Source of the DNA: Bacteroidales bacterium
GTDB taxonomy: Bacteria > Bacteroidota > Bacteroidia > Bacteroidales > Tenuifilaceae
DNA length: 64,000 bases
Assembly (NCBI GenBank): GCA_028680705.1
Contig: JAQUJY010000003.1
Span: 1 to 64,000, forward strand
Reading direction: 5' to 3'
Part shown: piece by piece, positions 20,298 through 29,570 of the stretch
How the letters are laid out: each line of letters opens with the position of its first letter
How positions within the stretch are numbered: the first letter of the stretch is position 1
Notes under the pieces: generated by a model
Database searches by the model: none
What the model was told of the DNA's origin: nothing
The model's input: only the letters and a program-made list of their open reading frames with translations
Program-made: the position numbers and the translations under genes

Positions 20298-21551
20298 TTA
20301 CCTAAGCGATGCATTAACATGGCATACAAGCCTTGTGAGAAAGTTCACGTAGCTGCCATACTCGTTATCGTACCATCCAAAAACCTTAAGGTGCGTAACA
20401 GGAATGTTTATGGCACTGTCTGCCTTCACCCCATATTTGGCTAGAGCTTCAACGGGCAATTTAATGAAACCCGTACGGGTATGCGTTTCGTGCCCCTCAA
20501 TAACCGCAGCGGCTCTGTAGCCAATTAAATCCGAAGACACATTTTGCCTTTCAGAAAAAATCACCATGTCGCGCTGTGCCCCTGCTGCTGCATCTTTGTA
20601 GATATTGTTAATAAGGCTTCGGTTAATGGTTGGGTTACCCTTGGCATCAATCTCACTATAAAATGTTAGGTTAAGGGTAATAAGCGATACGGTACTAGTG
20701 GGAATTCGAACCGAGTCAGCCATAAACCCAATCTCCTGAATTTCGGGGATTATTGAATCGAGTGCTTTGGCTGCCCCAGTGGTTGAAAGTATAATATTAT
20801 TGAGTACGGATCGGGTTTTACGTAAATCGGATGTTCCCATACTTGGTATGGTATCGAGCACCGATTGGGTGTTAGTTGAAGCATGTACTGTTGACATTGA
20901 AGCCGTAAGGATGTTTGAGGTTGCCTCATTCTCGAGCAAAGGCTTAATCATATGTGCTAACCCAGTTGTGGTGCAGCTTGCTGCTGAGACAACATGATGC
21001 TTAAGTGGGTCAAAATTCAAATGGTTAATACCATATACCATCATTAAACTATCGTCAGGCATTTTCTTCGCCGAATCCTTAATCTTGAAGGGTGCTGATG
21101 CTACCACTTTTTTTGCACCTCCCATTAAGTGACCCCTAATGCTTCCTCTTCCTGAATCGATATCTGCTGTTGGGTCGAGAAATTGGCCTGTACAATCAAC
21201 CACAATTTGCACCCCTTCCTTAGCCCAAGGTATATTCTTTGGGTTGCGCTCCTTGGTAAGTATCTTAACGTACATCCCATCGATATCGAAAACAAAATTT
21301 TCGGCATCTATCAACTTAAATATCACCTTTTTACCTGAGTGCCCATAAAGAAAATGCTCAAGTCGACCGTAAGATGAGTCCGTCTCAAGGGCACAAATTA
21401 CATCCTCGGGCTTTTTACCTACTTCGCGACCAAGGTTTACCACAACTCCATCGAAATCACGGCTAACCAACTGATTCCAAAGCATTAACTTGCCTATTCG
21501 GCCTAAACTATTGATTCCAAGGTAATTTTTTCCTTTCACTACGGGCTCCAT
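20298..21551 (-). CDS. divergent glyceraldehyde-3-phosphate dehydrogenase paralog (417 aa)
   Basis: GINSLGRIGKLMLWNQL, catalytic AASCTTTGLAHMI, STVHASTNTQSVLDTIP...STTGAAKALDSIIPE, VRIPTSTVSLITL, WYDNEYGSYVNFLTRLV. Confidence 0.88.
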   Translation of the reverse strand: MEPVVKGKNYLGINSLGRIGKLMLWNQLVSRDFDGVVVNLGREVGKKPEDVICALETDSSYGRLEHFLYGHSGKKVIFKLIDAENFVFDIDGMYVKILTKERNPKNIPWAKEGVQIVVDCTGQFLDPTADIDSGRGSIRGHLMGGAKKVVASAPFKIKDSAKKMPDDSLMMVYGINHLNFDPLKHHVVSAASCTTTGLAHMIKPLLENEATSNILTASMSTVHASTNTQSVLDTIPSMGTSDLRKTRSVLNNIILSTTGAAKALDSIIPEIQEIGFMADSVRIPTSTVSLITLNLTFYSEIDAKGNPTINRSLINNIYKDAAAGAQRDMVIFSERQNVSSDLIGYRAAAVIEGHETHTRTGFIKLPVEALAKYGVKADSAINIPVTHLKVFGWYDNEYGSYVNFLTRLVCHVNASLR

Positions 21552-21638
21552 TATTTTTGAGAATTAGATTTACACTTAAATATCCACTTTATTTTTGCAG
21601 CATCAAAAAATGGCTGGATGTTAATTAACATCATAAGG

Positions 21639-22655
21639 CTACACTAAACCCATTTGGTTTGCCATAATCAGAACAAGGTCAACCAGTCTGTTGGAGTAGC
21701 CAATCTCGTTGTCGTACCAAAGGATAATCTGCGCAGTGTTGTTACTTACAACTTTAGTGGCCAACGAATCGAAAATACAGGAGTATTCGCTACCAATTAC
21801 ATCGCTCGAAACAATTGGGTCGGTTGCATATTTAAGGATACTGCTCATGCTTCCTTGTGCATACTTCATTATAAGACTATTTATCGACTCCTCAGTAATT
21901 TTTTCGGGAAAAGTAATAACCAACTCCGAAAGTGCACCACAAACAATAGGCACGCGGGTTGATATTCCGTTAAACTTATTCTTTAATTCAGGAATAATGG
22001 TATGTATGGCACCAATTGCACTGGTTGAAGTTGGGATAATATTGTTGGCCGAAGCACGCGACCTGCGAAAATCGTGATGAGGCGAATCGATGATGCGCTG
22101 ATTATTGGTATAAGGATGAACCGTATTTAGGAATGCTGATTCAATGCCAATTTCATTGTTTAGCAAATTCAAAACTGGCGCAACGCAGTTGGCTGTACAA
22201 CTGGCATTGGAGATTATTCTGTGTTCAGGGAGTAATTTATCTTCGTTTACCCCTATCACTACCGTAAAATCTAGCTCATCGGATGTTGGACTCGAAAGGA
22301 TTACCCGTTTTGCTCCTGCATCAATATGCTGCTGTAAACTTTCGCGTGTGGTAAAATGACCCGACGATTCAACAACTATATCAACATCCCACTCTTTCCA
22401 AGGAATTTCCGATGGGTTTGTATGGTGCCCAATGTTCACATGCCATCCGTTAATATGTAACTGGCCATTATTTACCTCAACTTCTTTCCCAAACCTTCCG
22501 TGCACGGTATCGTACTTCAGTAGGTAAAGAAGCATTTCATCGTCCATTAGGTCATTAATTCCAACCAACTCTATTTCTGGGTGATGAGCCAATAATCGGA
22601 AGAACATCTTACCAATCCGCCCAAAGCCGTTAATCCCAATTCTTACCTTATTCAT
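21639..22655 (-). CDS. glyceraldehyde-3-phosphate dehydrogenase family protein (atypical substrate loop)
   Basis: VRIGINGFGRIGKMFFRLL, SNASCTANCVAPVL, TVHPYTNNQRIIDSPHHDFRRSRASANNIIPTSTSAIGAIHTIIPEL, WYDNEIGYSNRLVDL. Confidence 0.93.
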   Translation of the reverse strand: MNKVRIGINGFGRIGKMFFRLLAHHPEIELVGINDLMDDEMLLYLLKYDTVHGRFGKEVEVNNGQLHINGWHVNIGHHTNPSEIPWKEWDVDIVVESSGHFTTRESLQQHIDAGAKRVILSSPTSDELDFTVVIGVNEDKLLPEHRIISNASCTANCVAPVLNLLNNEIGIESAFLNTVHPYTNNQRIIDSPHHDFRRSRASANNIIPTSTSAIGAIHTIIPELKNKFNGISTRVPIVCGALSELVITFPEKITEESINSLIMKYAQGSMSSILKYATDPIVSSDVIGSEYSCIFDSLATKVVSNNTAQIILWYDNEIGYSNRLVDLVLIMANQMGLV

Positions 22656-22739
22656 TGTAGCTTATTTAGGCTACAAAATTAGCATTATGAAACTTATAAT
22701 AGGCAAAGAGTGTCTAAAAACACTAAAGCACATTTATTT

Positions 22740-25700
22740 CTAACCATGCTGTAGCTCGTAATGACCTGAATAAATACTGCCTGTATGTGCATCAACCGAA
22801 ATGGCATCGCCAGTGGTTAAATTGAATTTGCCAAAGATGCAGGCCTTTTTATGGCTCAAAACAACCATATCATTGCAGTTTACAATGCAAATTTTCCCTA
22901 GTCGCCCTGCAGTAACTGCCGCATGCGAGGTTGCTCCTCCGCGAGAAGTAATTAGGCCATCACATTCAAAAATAATTGGGAGGTCATCGGGTGTGGTATC
23001 GGAGCTAACGTAAATAAACTTACCGTCGGGGTTTAGCTCCTTTTGCTTTGCCAAATCTTTTTGGTCGAACACAATTACACCATTCAGTATGGATGCTCCA
23101 ATGGGAATCCCCTTGCCTAGCAACTTTGTTCTAGCAGGAGGTGCTTGGTACATGATTTTTACTTCTGGCTTATAAATCTGCTGGTCACGGGTTTGCAGAA
23201 CATACAAATCGTAGGGGTTGTCCGACTCAAAGGTAAACTCAATTTCCTGATGACCAAAATGCAACTCGTTCACCAGCCTTTCGGCAAGTTTAAACAGGCG
23301 CTGATATATTCTTGGCAGCTCCGTCTGTAGCGATTTGCTTTTTGAACCTTTTTTGCCCTTTCTCTGATGCTCCGAAATTGGTAGTACGTTGATTATCCCT
23401 CCTACCACATCATCGCCCTGACTTAATAGCGAGTAATCGCCGTTTAATCTCAGCCCAGGATTTTCGGTGGTAGCATCATAGGTAAAAACCACACCCGTTC
23501 CAGACGAACGGTGAATATTCCCCAGAACCATGCACTGAATAATTACAGCAGTTCCCCACTCATCGGCAATCTGTAAATGTTTACGATAGAGTTGAGCCCT
23601 TGCTCCGTCCCAGCTATCGAAAACAATATTTATTGCAGCAAAAAGTTGCTCATAGATATCGTCGTACAACGGAACTTTGCGCTTTGTAAGTAGTTCCTTG
23701 TATTCCATTGCAATTTCGCGCATCTGTTTGGGGTCAAAAAAGTCTTTAATCTCAGCACCAACGCTATCCTGATGCCTTGAAACTATGCTATCGAAAACTG
23801 CACGCTCAACCCCAAAAGCCTGCCCCCACGATTGCAAAAACCGCCTATAACAATCCCACGCTGTCCAAGCCATGTTTGGCTTTTTACTAAGGGACTCAGC
23901 AATACTGTCGTTCATTCCCACATTTAAAAAAGTGTTCATTGCCCCAGGCATCGATATGGGTGCACCCGACCTAACCGAAAGGAGTAGTGGGTTTTTGATG
24001 TCGCCAAACTGCTTACCCTCAACATGCTCAATCTTACCTAGATATTTTTTTACAGCTTTCTCAAAATCAGATTTTAAGGGTTTATAATCCATTATGGTGC
24101 TACGCCTACGAAAAAGTTCAGTGGTAAGAATAAAGCCTGGTGGTACAGGGAATTCTTCTTGATAAATACTCTTTAGAAAATAGCCTTTTGAGCCCAAAAA
24201 CACTTTATTATCAAGTTTAGGATTTGGCGTTTGTAGGGATGTAATCAGCATTTGAATATCAAAATCCACAATATCCCTTAACTTTTCTTCTGTATAAAGA
24301 AGAGCCATTTCGTTAAGGCAGCTTAGTACATCCGCAATAAAATTATCGAGGTTCTGAAGCAGAAACGAGGACGATAGCATATCGCGGTAGAACGACTCCG
24401 ATTGCTTATGAAATGAGAATTGGGTATCGGTTTCATCGGTTTCGCTAAGGTAGCGAGGAACAGTATCCTTAAGTATGCCATCGAACCGACGATAAAACGA
24501 GTTGCCAATAATCTCCTTTACGTTGTTGCTCAGAAACTGGAAGATATTAATGTACTGATTAAGCGAAAAGCTATATGAACTTAGGCTAAAACGCAGCATC
24601 TTTAGGTTTGATTCAAATCCCTTGTTGGTTATGCCATCGAGATTGAGCCCCTGATAGAAAAGCGACAACACCTCAACTATTTGTTTTAGCGTATTGGCGG
24701 TTATGTAGGATAGGTTAATGCTAGCAACAATCTGACGCATAATCTTTGAGGCTGCCTTCTCCATTTTAAAAATTCGCCCCAGTGCCTCAAATTTTGGCTC
24801 GTGGTACTGTCCATACATCGAAGGAATGCCAAATGCCACATGACGCTTATAGTATATTGTCTCCCACCCCTCAGTTTTTTTCTTGTCGGTAACAATAGTA
24901 TTCAGGTTAGTCATGCACTGGTATATAACCCTCAGCATGGTTAAATTATCGGCTGTTTTCTCTGCTTTCTCATAATCACTAATATCCTGTTGTTCAACGC
25001 ATCCACACATACGCATTTCCTGTGCAATGTCGGCTGCATCATCCAAATACTTGCTGCGTAGTATATGCACCAGATGTACAAATAGTTTCAACTTATTTTT
25101 ATGCAAATCCTCAACGCCTGAAACTTGGCCAATAGCCTTATCAATACTCTGCCTTGTTTCGCTTAAAAGGTCATATGGCGATATGTATAGATGCTCGGAA
25201 GCCTCGGTTATAAGTTTGCGCATGGGCATTAGCCACTGGTCGTCGCTCGATACAGCATCTTTAATATCCGGAGGCAGTAATGGCGATAGCTGCTCAAACT
25301 TGCCATTTATCCAATAGTCCAAGATTTTTTCTACAAAATCTAGGTGCATATTATTACTATCCACATGAATCTGTTTCCGCAAAAAGTGCATCAGCTTATC
25401 CTGCCTATTGGAGAGCGTATCAATTTCGGTTGATACATCACGAAGTTCACCCTCAGCACCAATCTCATTAAAAAACACAGGGAATAGCCTACAAAGTTCT
25501 TTTACAGGTTTAAATACCCTGCCGATATCTGCATTTAGTAAATTTGATACATTTCGCTGAAAAAGGTCAGTGTCGAAAATAAGAACACCGCCAAGTTTTA
25601 AGTTGATTATTAGGGCTGGTAAAAGTTTCTCGAAACGATTTGGGGCAATCTCTATCAGGTCGAGCCAAACGCGTAAACTTTTTAGGTGATTTGGGTCGGC

Positions 25701-26822
25701 TTTTAGCTGCCAGTCGGCACTCATAAAAGTAGTACCTGGGGGCGTAAAGCCTATTCGAATAACATTATCCTCGAACTGCGACAGCAAACTTTTGTTGTAA
25801 AAAAGTGCAAACTCCTTCCCCATTGTGGCTATGCAGTCGAGCACAATAGATTTATGCTCATCCAACAACTCCTCAAATAGCTTAAAAATGTCATCAACAA
25901 ACTCGTGTATCTCCCGAGTAGGAACTTCGCTAAGAATGCTAGCCAGTAACTTGTTTAAATCCCAAATTAAGTACTCCTTGAGATGTTCCATTGCCGACAT
26001 CCGAAAAAGATATATTATATAATAGAATTGACTAATGGGGCTGATAAATTCTGAGATTATTCCCCTATGATAATCGGCAATATCAGAAAAGAGCATCACC
26101 TTTTCAGAAAAATCATCCCATGTTTTAGCAAGGGTAACCTGCCGTTTTAGCTGGGTATAAAAATTGCTTCCAACCTTTTTAACGATGTCGATATTCTCGT
26201 CGGGAAAAAAACGCACATTAGTCATTGCCCACTCATCAATATTCGACTCACTCTGCCATTCTTCAATGGTTTTGTTGGCTATGCTCTTAAATAAGTTGAA
26301 TACTGTATCGGCCTGTGAACCTTTTTTAACCAGTGCCACCAACCTCTTTTTAAGATTATTGGCATTTCTAATAATAGACTCCTGATTTTCAGAAAAAACC
26401 TTCTCCAGTATACCTACACCTTTACTCAGAATTTCATCATGGTTAATCTCCTCAGCACATACCGATTCGAGAAAAAATGCAAGAGATTGGATGAGGCTAT
26501 CGGTATTCTCTGGTTTTTTACTTACGGATAAAAGGCTTTCATGGATATCAAGAAGCACGTCAAAGGCCTTATCTGATTTGGGTAGAGCGGCATAAAACCA
26601 AAAATCAGAAATGGCAATCTTTTTAAGATTATCACAAAGAAAATCTAGATTTTGATAAGGGTGATTTAGCTCATGGATAAATTCGACAACGCGTTGATTT
26701 AGTCCAAACTGGTCTGCAGACAATGATATAAACCAAGCATGACGCTTAGGAATAACTATATCGACATTACTGGTTTGCTGTAAATTAACTTCGAGTGCCT
26801 TTGATTCTAGTTTTTTACCCAT
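22740..26822 (-). CDS. PPDK/PEP-synthase-like phosphotransferase: large N-terminal region, PEP/pyruvate-binding ATP-grasp domain and C-terminal phospho-histidine domain
   Basis: 1360 aa. FPVPPGFILTTELFRR and LLSVRSGAPISMPGAMNTFLNVGMND (PPDK ATP-grasp signatures), CDGLITSRGGATSHAAVTAGRLGKICIVN (phospho-His domain), then ends about 45 aa later (GDAISVDAHTGSIYSGHYELQHG). No TIM-barrel PEP domain. Confidence 0.88.
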   Translation of the reverse strand: MGKKLESKALEVNLQQTSNVDIVIPKRHAWFISLSADQFGLNQRVVEFIHELNHPYQNLDFLCDNLKKIAISDFWFYAALPKSDKAFDVLLDIHESLLSVSKKPENTDSLIQSLAFFLESVCAEEINHDEILSKGVGILEKVFSENQESIIRNANNLKKRLVALVKKGSQADTVFNLFKSIANKTIEEWQSESNIDEWAMTNVRFFPDENIDIVKKVGSNFYTQLKRQVTLAKTWDDFSEKVMLFSDIADYHRGIISEFISPISQFYYIIYLFRMSAMEHLKEYLIWDLNKLLASILSEVPTREIHEFVDDIFKLFEELLDEHKSIVLDCIATMGKEFALFYNKSLLSQFEDNVIRIGFTPPGTTFMSADWQLKADPNHLKSLRVWLDLIEIAPNRFEKLLPALIINLKLGGVLIFDTDLFQRNVSNLLNADIGRVFKPVKELCRLFPVFFNEIGAEGELRDVSTEIDTLSNRQDKLMHFLRKQIHVDSNNMHLDFVEKILDYWINGKFEQLSPLLPPDIKDAVSSDDQWLMPMRKLITEASEHLYISPYDLLSETRQSIDKAIGQVSGVEDLHKNKLKLFVHLVHILRSKYLDDAADIAQEMRMCGCVEQQDISDYEKAEKTADNLTMLRVIYQCMTNLNTIVTDKKKTEGWETIYYKRHVAFGIPSMYGQYHEPKFEALGRIFKMEKAASKIMRQIVASINLSYITANTLKQIVEVLSLFYQGLNLDGITNKGFESNLKMLRFSLSSYSFSLNQYINIFQFLSNNVKEIIGNSFYRRFDGILKDTVPRYLSETDETDTQFSFHKQSESFYRDMLSSSFLLQNLDNFIADVLSCLNEMALLYTEEKLRDIVDFDIQMLITSLQTPNPKLDNKVFLGSKGYFLKSIYQEEFPVPPGFILTTELFRRRSTIMDYKPLKSDFEKAVKKYLGKIEHVEGKQFGDIKNPLLLSVRSGAPISMPGAMNTFLNVGMNDSIAESLSKKPNMAWTAWDCYRRFLQSWGQAFGVERAVFDSIVSRHQDSVGAEIKDFFDPKQMREIAMEYKELLTKRKVPLYDDIYEQLFAAINIVFDSWDGARAQLYRKHLQIADEWGTAVIIQCMVLGNIHRSSGTGVVFTYDATTENPGLRLNGDYSLLSQGDDVVGGIINVLPISEHQRKGKKGSKSKSLQTELPRIYQRLFKLAERLVNELHFGHQEIEFTFESDNPYDLYVLQTRDQQIYKPEVKIMYQAPPARTKLLGKGIPIGASILNGVIVFDQKDLAKQKELNPDGKFIYVSSDTTPDDLPIIFECDGLITSRGGATSHAAVTAGRLGKICIVNCNDMVVLSHKKACIFGKFNLTTGDAISVDAHTGSIYSGHYELQHG

Positions 26823-26866
26823 GGGATTATCATTTTACCAACAACATAGCCCAAATGTAGTGAATA

Positions 26867-28093
26867 CTAAGGTATGCCCAATCTGTTTGGTAACACAATG
26901 CTACTTTGGCGCAATATTGGTGTTAAGCGAGTAAGTGTAATTTCAGGACTATCTTGCCACGGAACAATCCACTCATTATTTCTCATGCCAATTTCGGGAA
27001 AATTATAGTTCTCCCTTTCGAGCAATGTTCGCGAGTCGGTAACAAACTCATCGAACAGTTCCTTATCCGCATCATTAAAATAATGGCTGTGTCTTTCGTA
27101 ATCGGCAACGGGTAACACACGGTATAGTTTTTTACCGTTTACAATAGGAGTGTGTACCCACACCAAAGCATGTGCAGCGTTGTTAATTAATGTTTTACCA
27201 TTTTCTTTTACAATATTTAGGGCAACTAGTGCCCCGCCATTTCGGTACTGCTGACGTTGGTTCGACACAAAATTTCCCAATGAGTAAACCGCCACACGCC
27301 CCTCGGTGGTATCGGTATCAAGCGAAGCCTCCATGCGCTGTATTACGTGGGGATGCGAACCTATTACCAGCCTAATGCCCAAATCGTGCATAAACCTTGT
27401 GAGTTGTAACTGCTGAATTGCAGGGGTACGCTGATACTCATTTCCCCAATGGATACATACAATCACCTCATCAACATTTAAGCTTTGTGTCTTATTATAA
27501 TCGGCTCTAATAAGAGCCGTATCAATTAAATTAACAACAGTGGGGCTCGGTACAGGGATTCCATTTGTTCCGTAGGTATAATTAAGTAGCGCTAAGCGGA
27601 TTCCATTCTGCTCAATAATAAGCGGGTAGGTTGTATCTTTATGCTGGGCATCGTAGTATGAACCTGCATAGGGAATTCCCTTTTCGGTTAACACATCAAT
27701 GGTTCGGATAATGCCATGCTTACCTCTGTCAACAGTATGATTATTGGCGGTAACAAGCACGTTTACCCCAGAACTGGTAAGCCCGTCAACCAACTCGTCG
27801 GGCGAACTAAACTGCGGATAACCCGTGTATGGCTCACCAGCTAGAGTAACCTCAAGGTTTGCAATGGTAATATCGGCTAAGCCAAAAAGAGGCGATACTC
27901 TTGAGAAAACATCTTCATAATCGTAACTGTTAGTTTCGTCATTGTATGCGCTCCTTATCTGGGGACCATGCCCCATTACATCACCAATAAACATAAGCGT
28001 AAGGCTTTGCCTTTGAGCAACATTTTTATCCTGAGCCTGAACAGATAAAGCGATTAAATGGACAAGTAAATAAAGCGCTGTGAATTTTCGCAT
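26867..28093 (-). CDS. CapA family protein (poly-gamma-glutamate synthesis/metallophosphatase-like)
   Basis: LTLMFIGDVMGHGPQIRSAY...TIANLEVTLAGEP...VLVTANNHTVDRGKHGI...VCIHWGNEYQRTPAIQQ...VIGSHPHVIQRME...YSLGNFVSNQ. Start chosen at the signal peptide MRKFTALYLLVHLIALSVQAQ (28093); ORF track starts at 28159. Confidence 0.92.
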   Translation of the reverse strand: MRKFTALYLLVHLIALSVQAQDKNVAQRQSLTLMFIGDVMGHGPQIRSAYNDETNSYDYEDVFSRVSPLFGLADITIANLEVTLAGEPYTGYPQFSSPDELVDGLTSSGVNVLVTANNHTVDRGKHGIIRTIDVLTEKGIPYAGSYYDAQHKDTTYPLIIEQNGIRLALLNYTYGTNGIPVPSPTVVNLIDTALIRADYNKTQSLNVDEVIVCIHWGNEYQRTPAIQQLQLTRFMHDLGIRLVIGSHPHVIQRMEASLDTDTTEGRVAVYSLGNFVSNQRQQYRNGGALVALNIVKENGKTLINNAAHALVWVHTPIVNGKKLYRVLPVADYERHSHYFNDADKELFDEFVTDSRTLLERENYNFPEIGMRNNEWIVPWQDSPEITLTRLTPILRQSSIVLPNRLGIP

Positions 28094-28369
28094 ACCAATA
28101 AGGTTTATGTTCAAAGATAGAAAAAGGACAAACAAATACAATTGTTGCGTTATCCCCATTTTTATTATTCCCTATTTTCATCCATTTTTGTAGTCTGAAT
28201 AACTAGAGATATGGAACATCAACTGTAGAAAAAAATATTCTATGGGTTTTTTCAGTCTCTTTAAAATAAATAGGCGCATGAAACGGGCCATGAGAAATAT
28301 TTTTCACAAAGGAAAGATGATTATTTTGGCGAGTTCCATGTGTTCCTTTGAAAACAAATAAATAGACAC

Positions 28370-29272
28370 ATGAAACCAACTCTTATCGTACTTGCTGCTG
28401 GAATGGGAAGCCGTTACGGAGGCATAAAACAAATTGACGCCGTTGGCCCCAATGGCGAAACCATTATCGATTACTCTGTTTTTGATGCGCTTCGTGCAGG
28501 CTTTGGAAAGGTAGTTTTTGTTATCCGTAAGGATATTGAAAAGGATTTTCGGGAAGTATTCGGTAAGCATTTCGATGATAAGGTGCCATACGAACTAGTT
28601 TTTCAGGAACTTGACAACCTACCAAGTGGCATTACATGCCCTGCCGATAGGGTAAAACCATGGGGAACAGCCCATGCCGTTTGGGTATGCCGCAACGTGG
28701 TAAAGGAACCATTTGCCGTAATTAATGCCGACGATTTTTACGGGGCCGAATCATTTGAGGTGCTAGCAAAGGAGCTTATGAATCCAGACCTTAAGGAGGG
28801 CGAGTATTTTATGGTTGGCTATCGTTTGGCCAATACGCTAAGCGATGAGGGTTCCGTTTCGCGTGGAGTTTGTACTGTAGATGCTAAATCGAACCTTAAC
28901 GATGTGGTTGAGCGCACACACATTGAAAGAGTTAACGACAAGGTAATGTATAAAGATACAAATGGCAAACTGGTTAACGTTGATGACAAGTCGCTTGTAT
29001 CGATGAACTTCTGGGGCTTTACGCCTAACTTTTTTGGGCACATAGATTCAATGCTCAACGAGTTTTTAAGCGGTTCGTTGGCAAACCCAAAGGCTGAATT
29101 TTACATACCAACAGTGGTAAATTCGCTCATAAAATCGGGTAAGGCTTCCTGCAATGTTCTGCCCACTAGTTCGCAATGGTTTGGCGTTACCTACCCTGGC
29201 GATAAGCCTATTGTTGCAAGCAGCTTGGCAAAATTGGTAAGTAAGGGCATCTATCCATCCCCACTATTCTGA
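28370..29272 (+). CDS. nucleotidyltransferase family protein (sugar-phosphate NTP transferase)
   Basis: LIVLAAGMGSRYGGIKQIDAVGPNGETIIDYSVFDALRAGFGKVVFVIR...PWGTAHAVWVCRNVVKEPFAVINADDFYG. Confidence 0.92.
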   Translation: MKPTLIVLAAGMGSRYGGIKQIDAVGPNGETIIDYSVFDALRAGFGKVVFVIRKDIEKDFREVFGKHFDDKVPYELVFQELDNLPSGITCPADRVKPWGTAHAVWVCRNVVKEPFAVINADDFYGAESFEVLAKELMNPDLKEGEYFMVGYRLANTLSDEGSVSRGVCTVDAKSNLNDVVERTHIERVNDKVMYKDTNGKLVNVDDKSLVSMNFWGFTPNFFGHIDSMLNEFLSGSLANPKAEFYIPTVVNSLIKSGKASCNVLPTSSQWFGVTYPGDKPIVASSLAKLVSKGIYPSPLF

Positions 29273-29279
29273 TAACAAA

Positions 29280-29570
29280 ATGTTTACAGTACTAATCGTA
29301 ATGGTAGTTGGGGTTGGCTTTGGTTACTTTTTACGTAATCGAAAGAGAGTGGTAAAGTTTGCCGACAAATTTACAATGTGGGCTATTTACCTGCTACTTT
29401 TTTTACTGGGAATTGCCGTAGGTGCAAACGACATAATTATGAAAAACCTTCCCAAACTTGGAGCTAAAGCTCTAGTAGTTTCACTTGGAGGGATTGCTGG
29501 TAGCGTTCTGATTGCTTGGGCTGCTTACGTAATTTGGTTTAAACCCAAAAATGATAGCCATGAGGAGTAG
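29280..29570 (+). CDS. LysO-family transporter, N-terminal half
   Basis: 96 aa, three TM segments (MFTVLIVMVVGVGFGYFLRNRKRVVKFADKFTMWAIYLLLFLLGIAVGAND), directly overlapping the gene for the C-terminal half. Confidence 0.8.
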   Translation: MFTVLIVMVVGVGFGYFLRNRKRVVKFADKFTMWAIYLLLFLLGIAVGANDIIMKNLPKLGAKALVVSLGGIAGSVLIAWAAYVIWFKPKNDSHEE

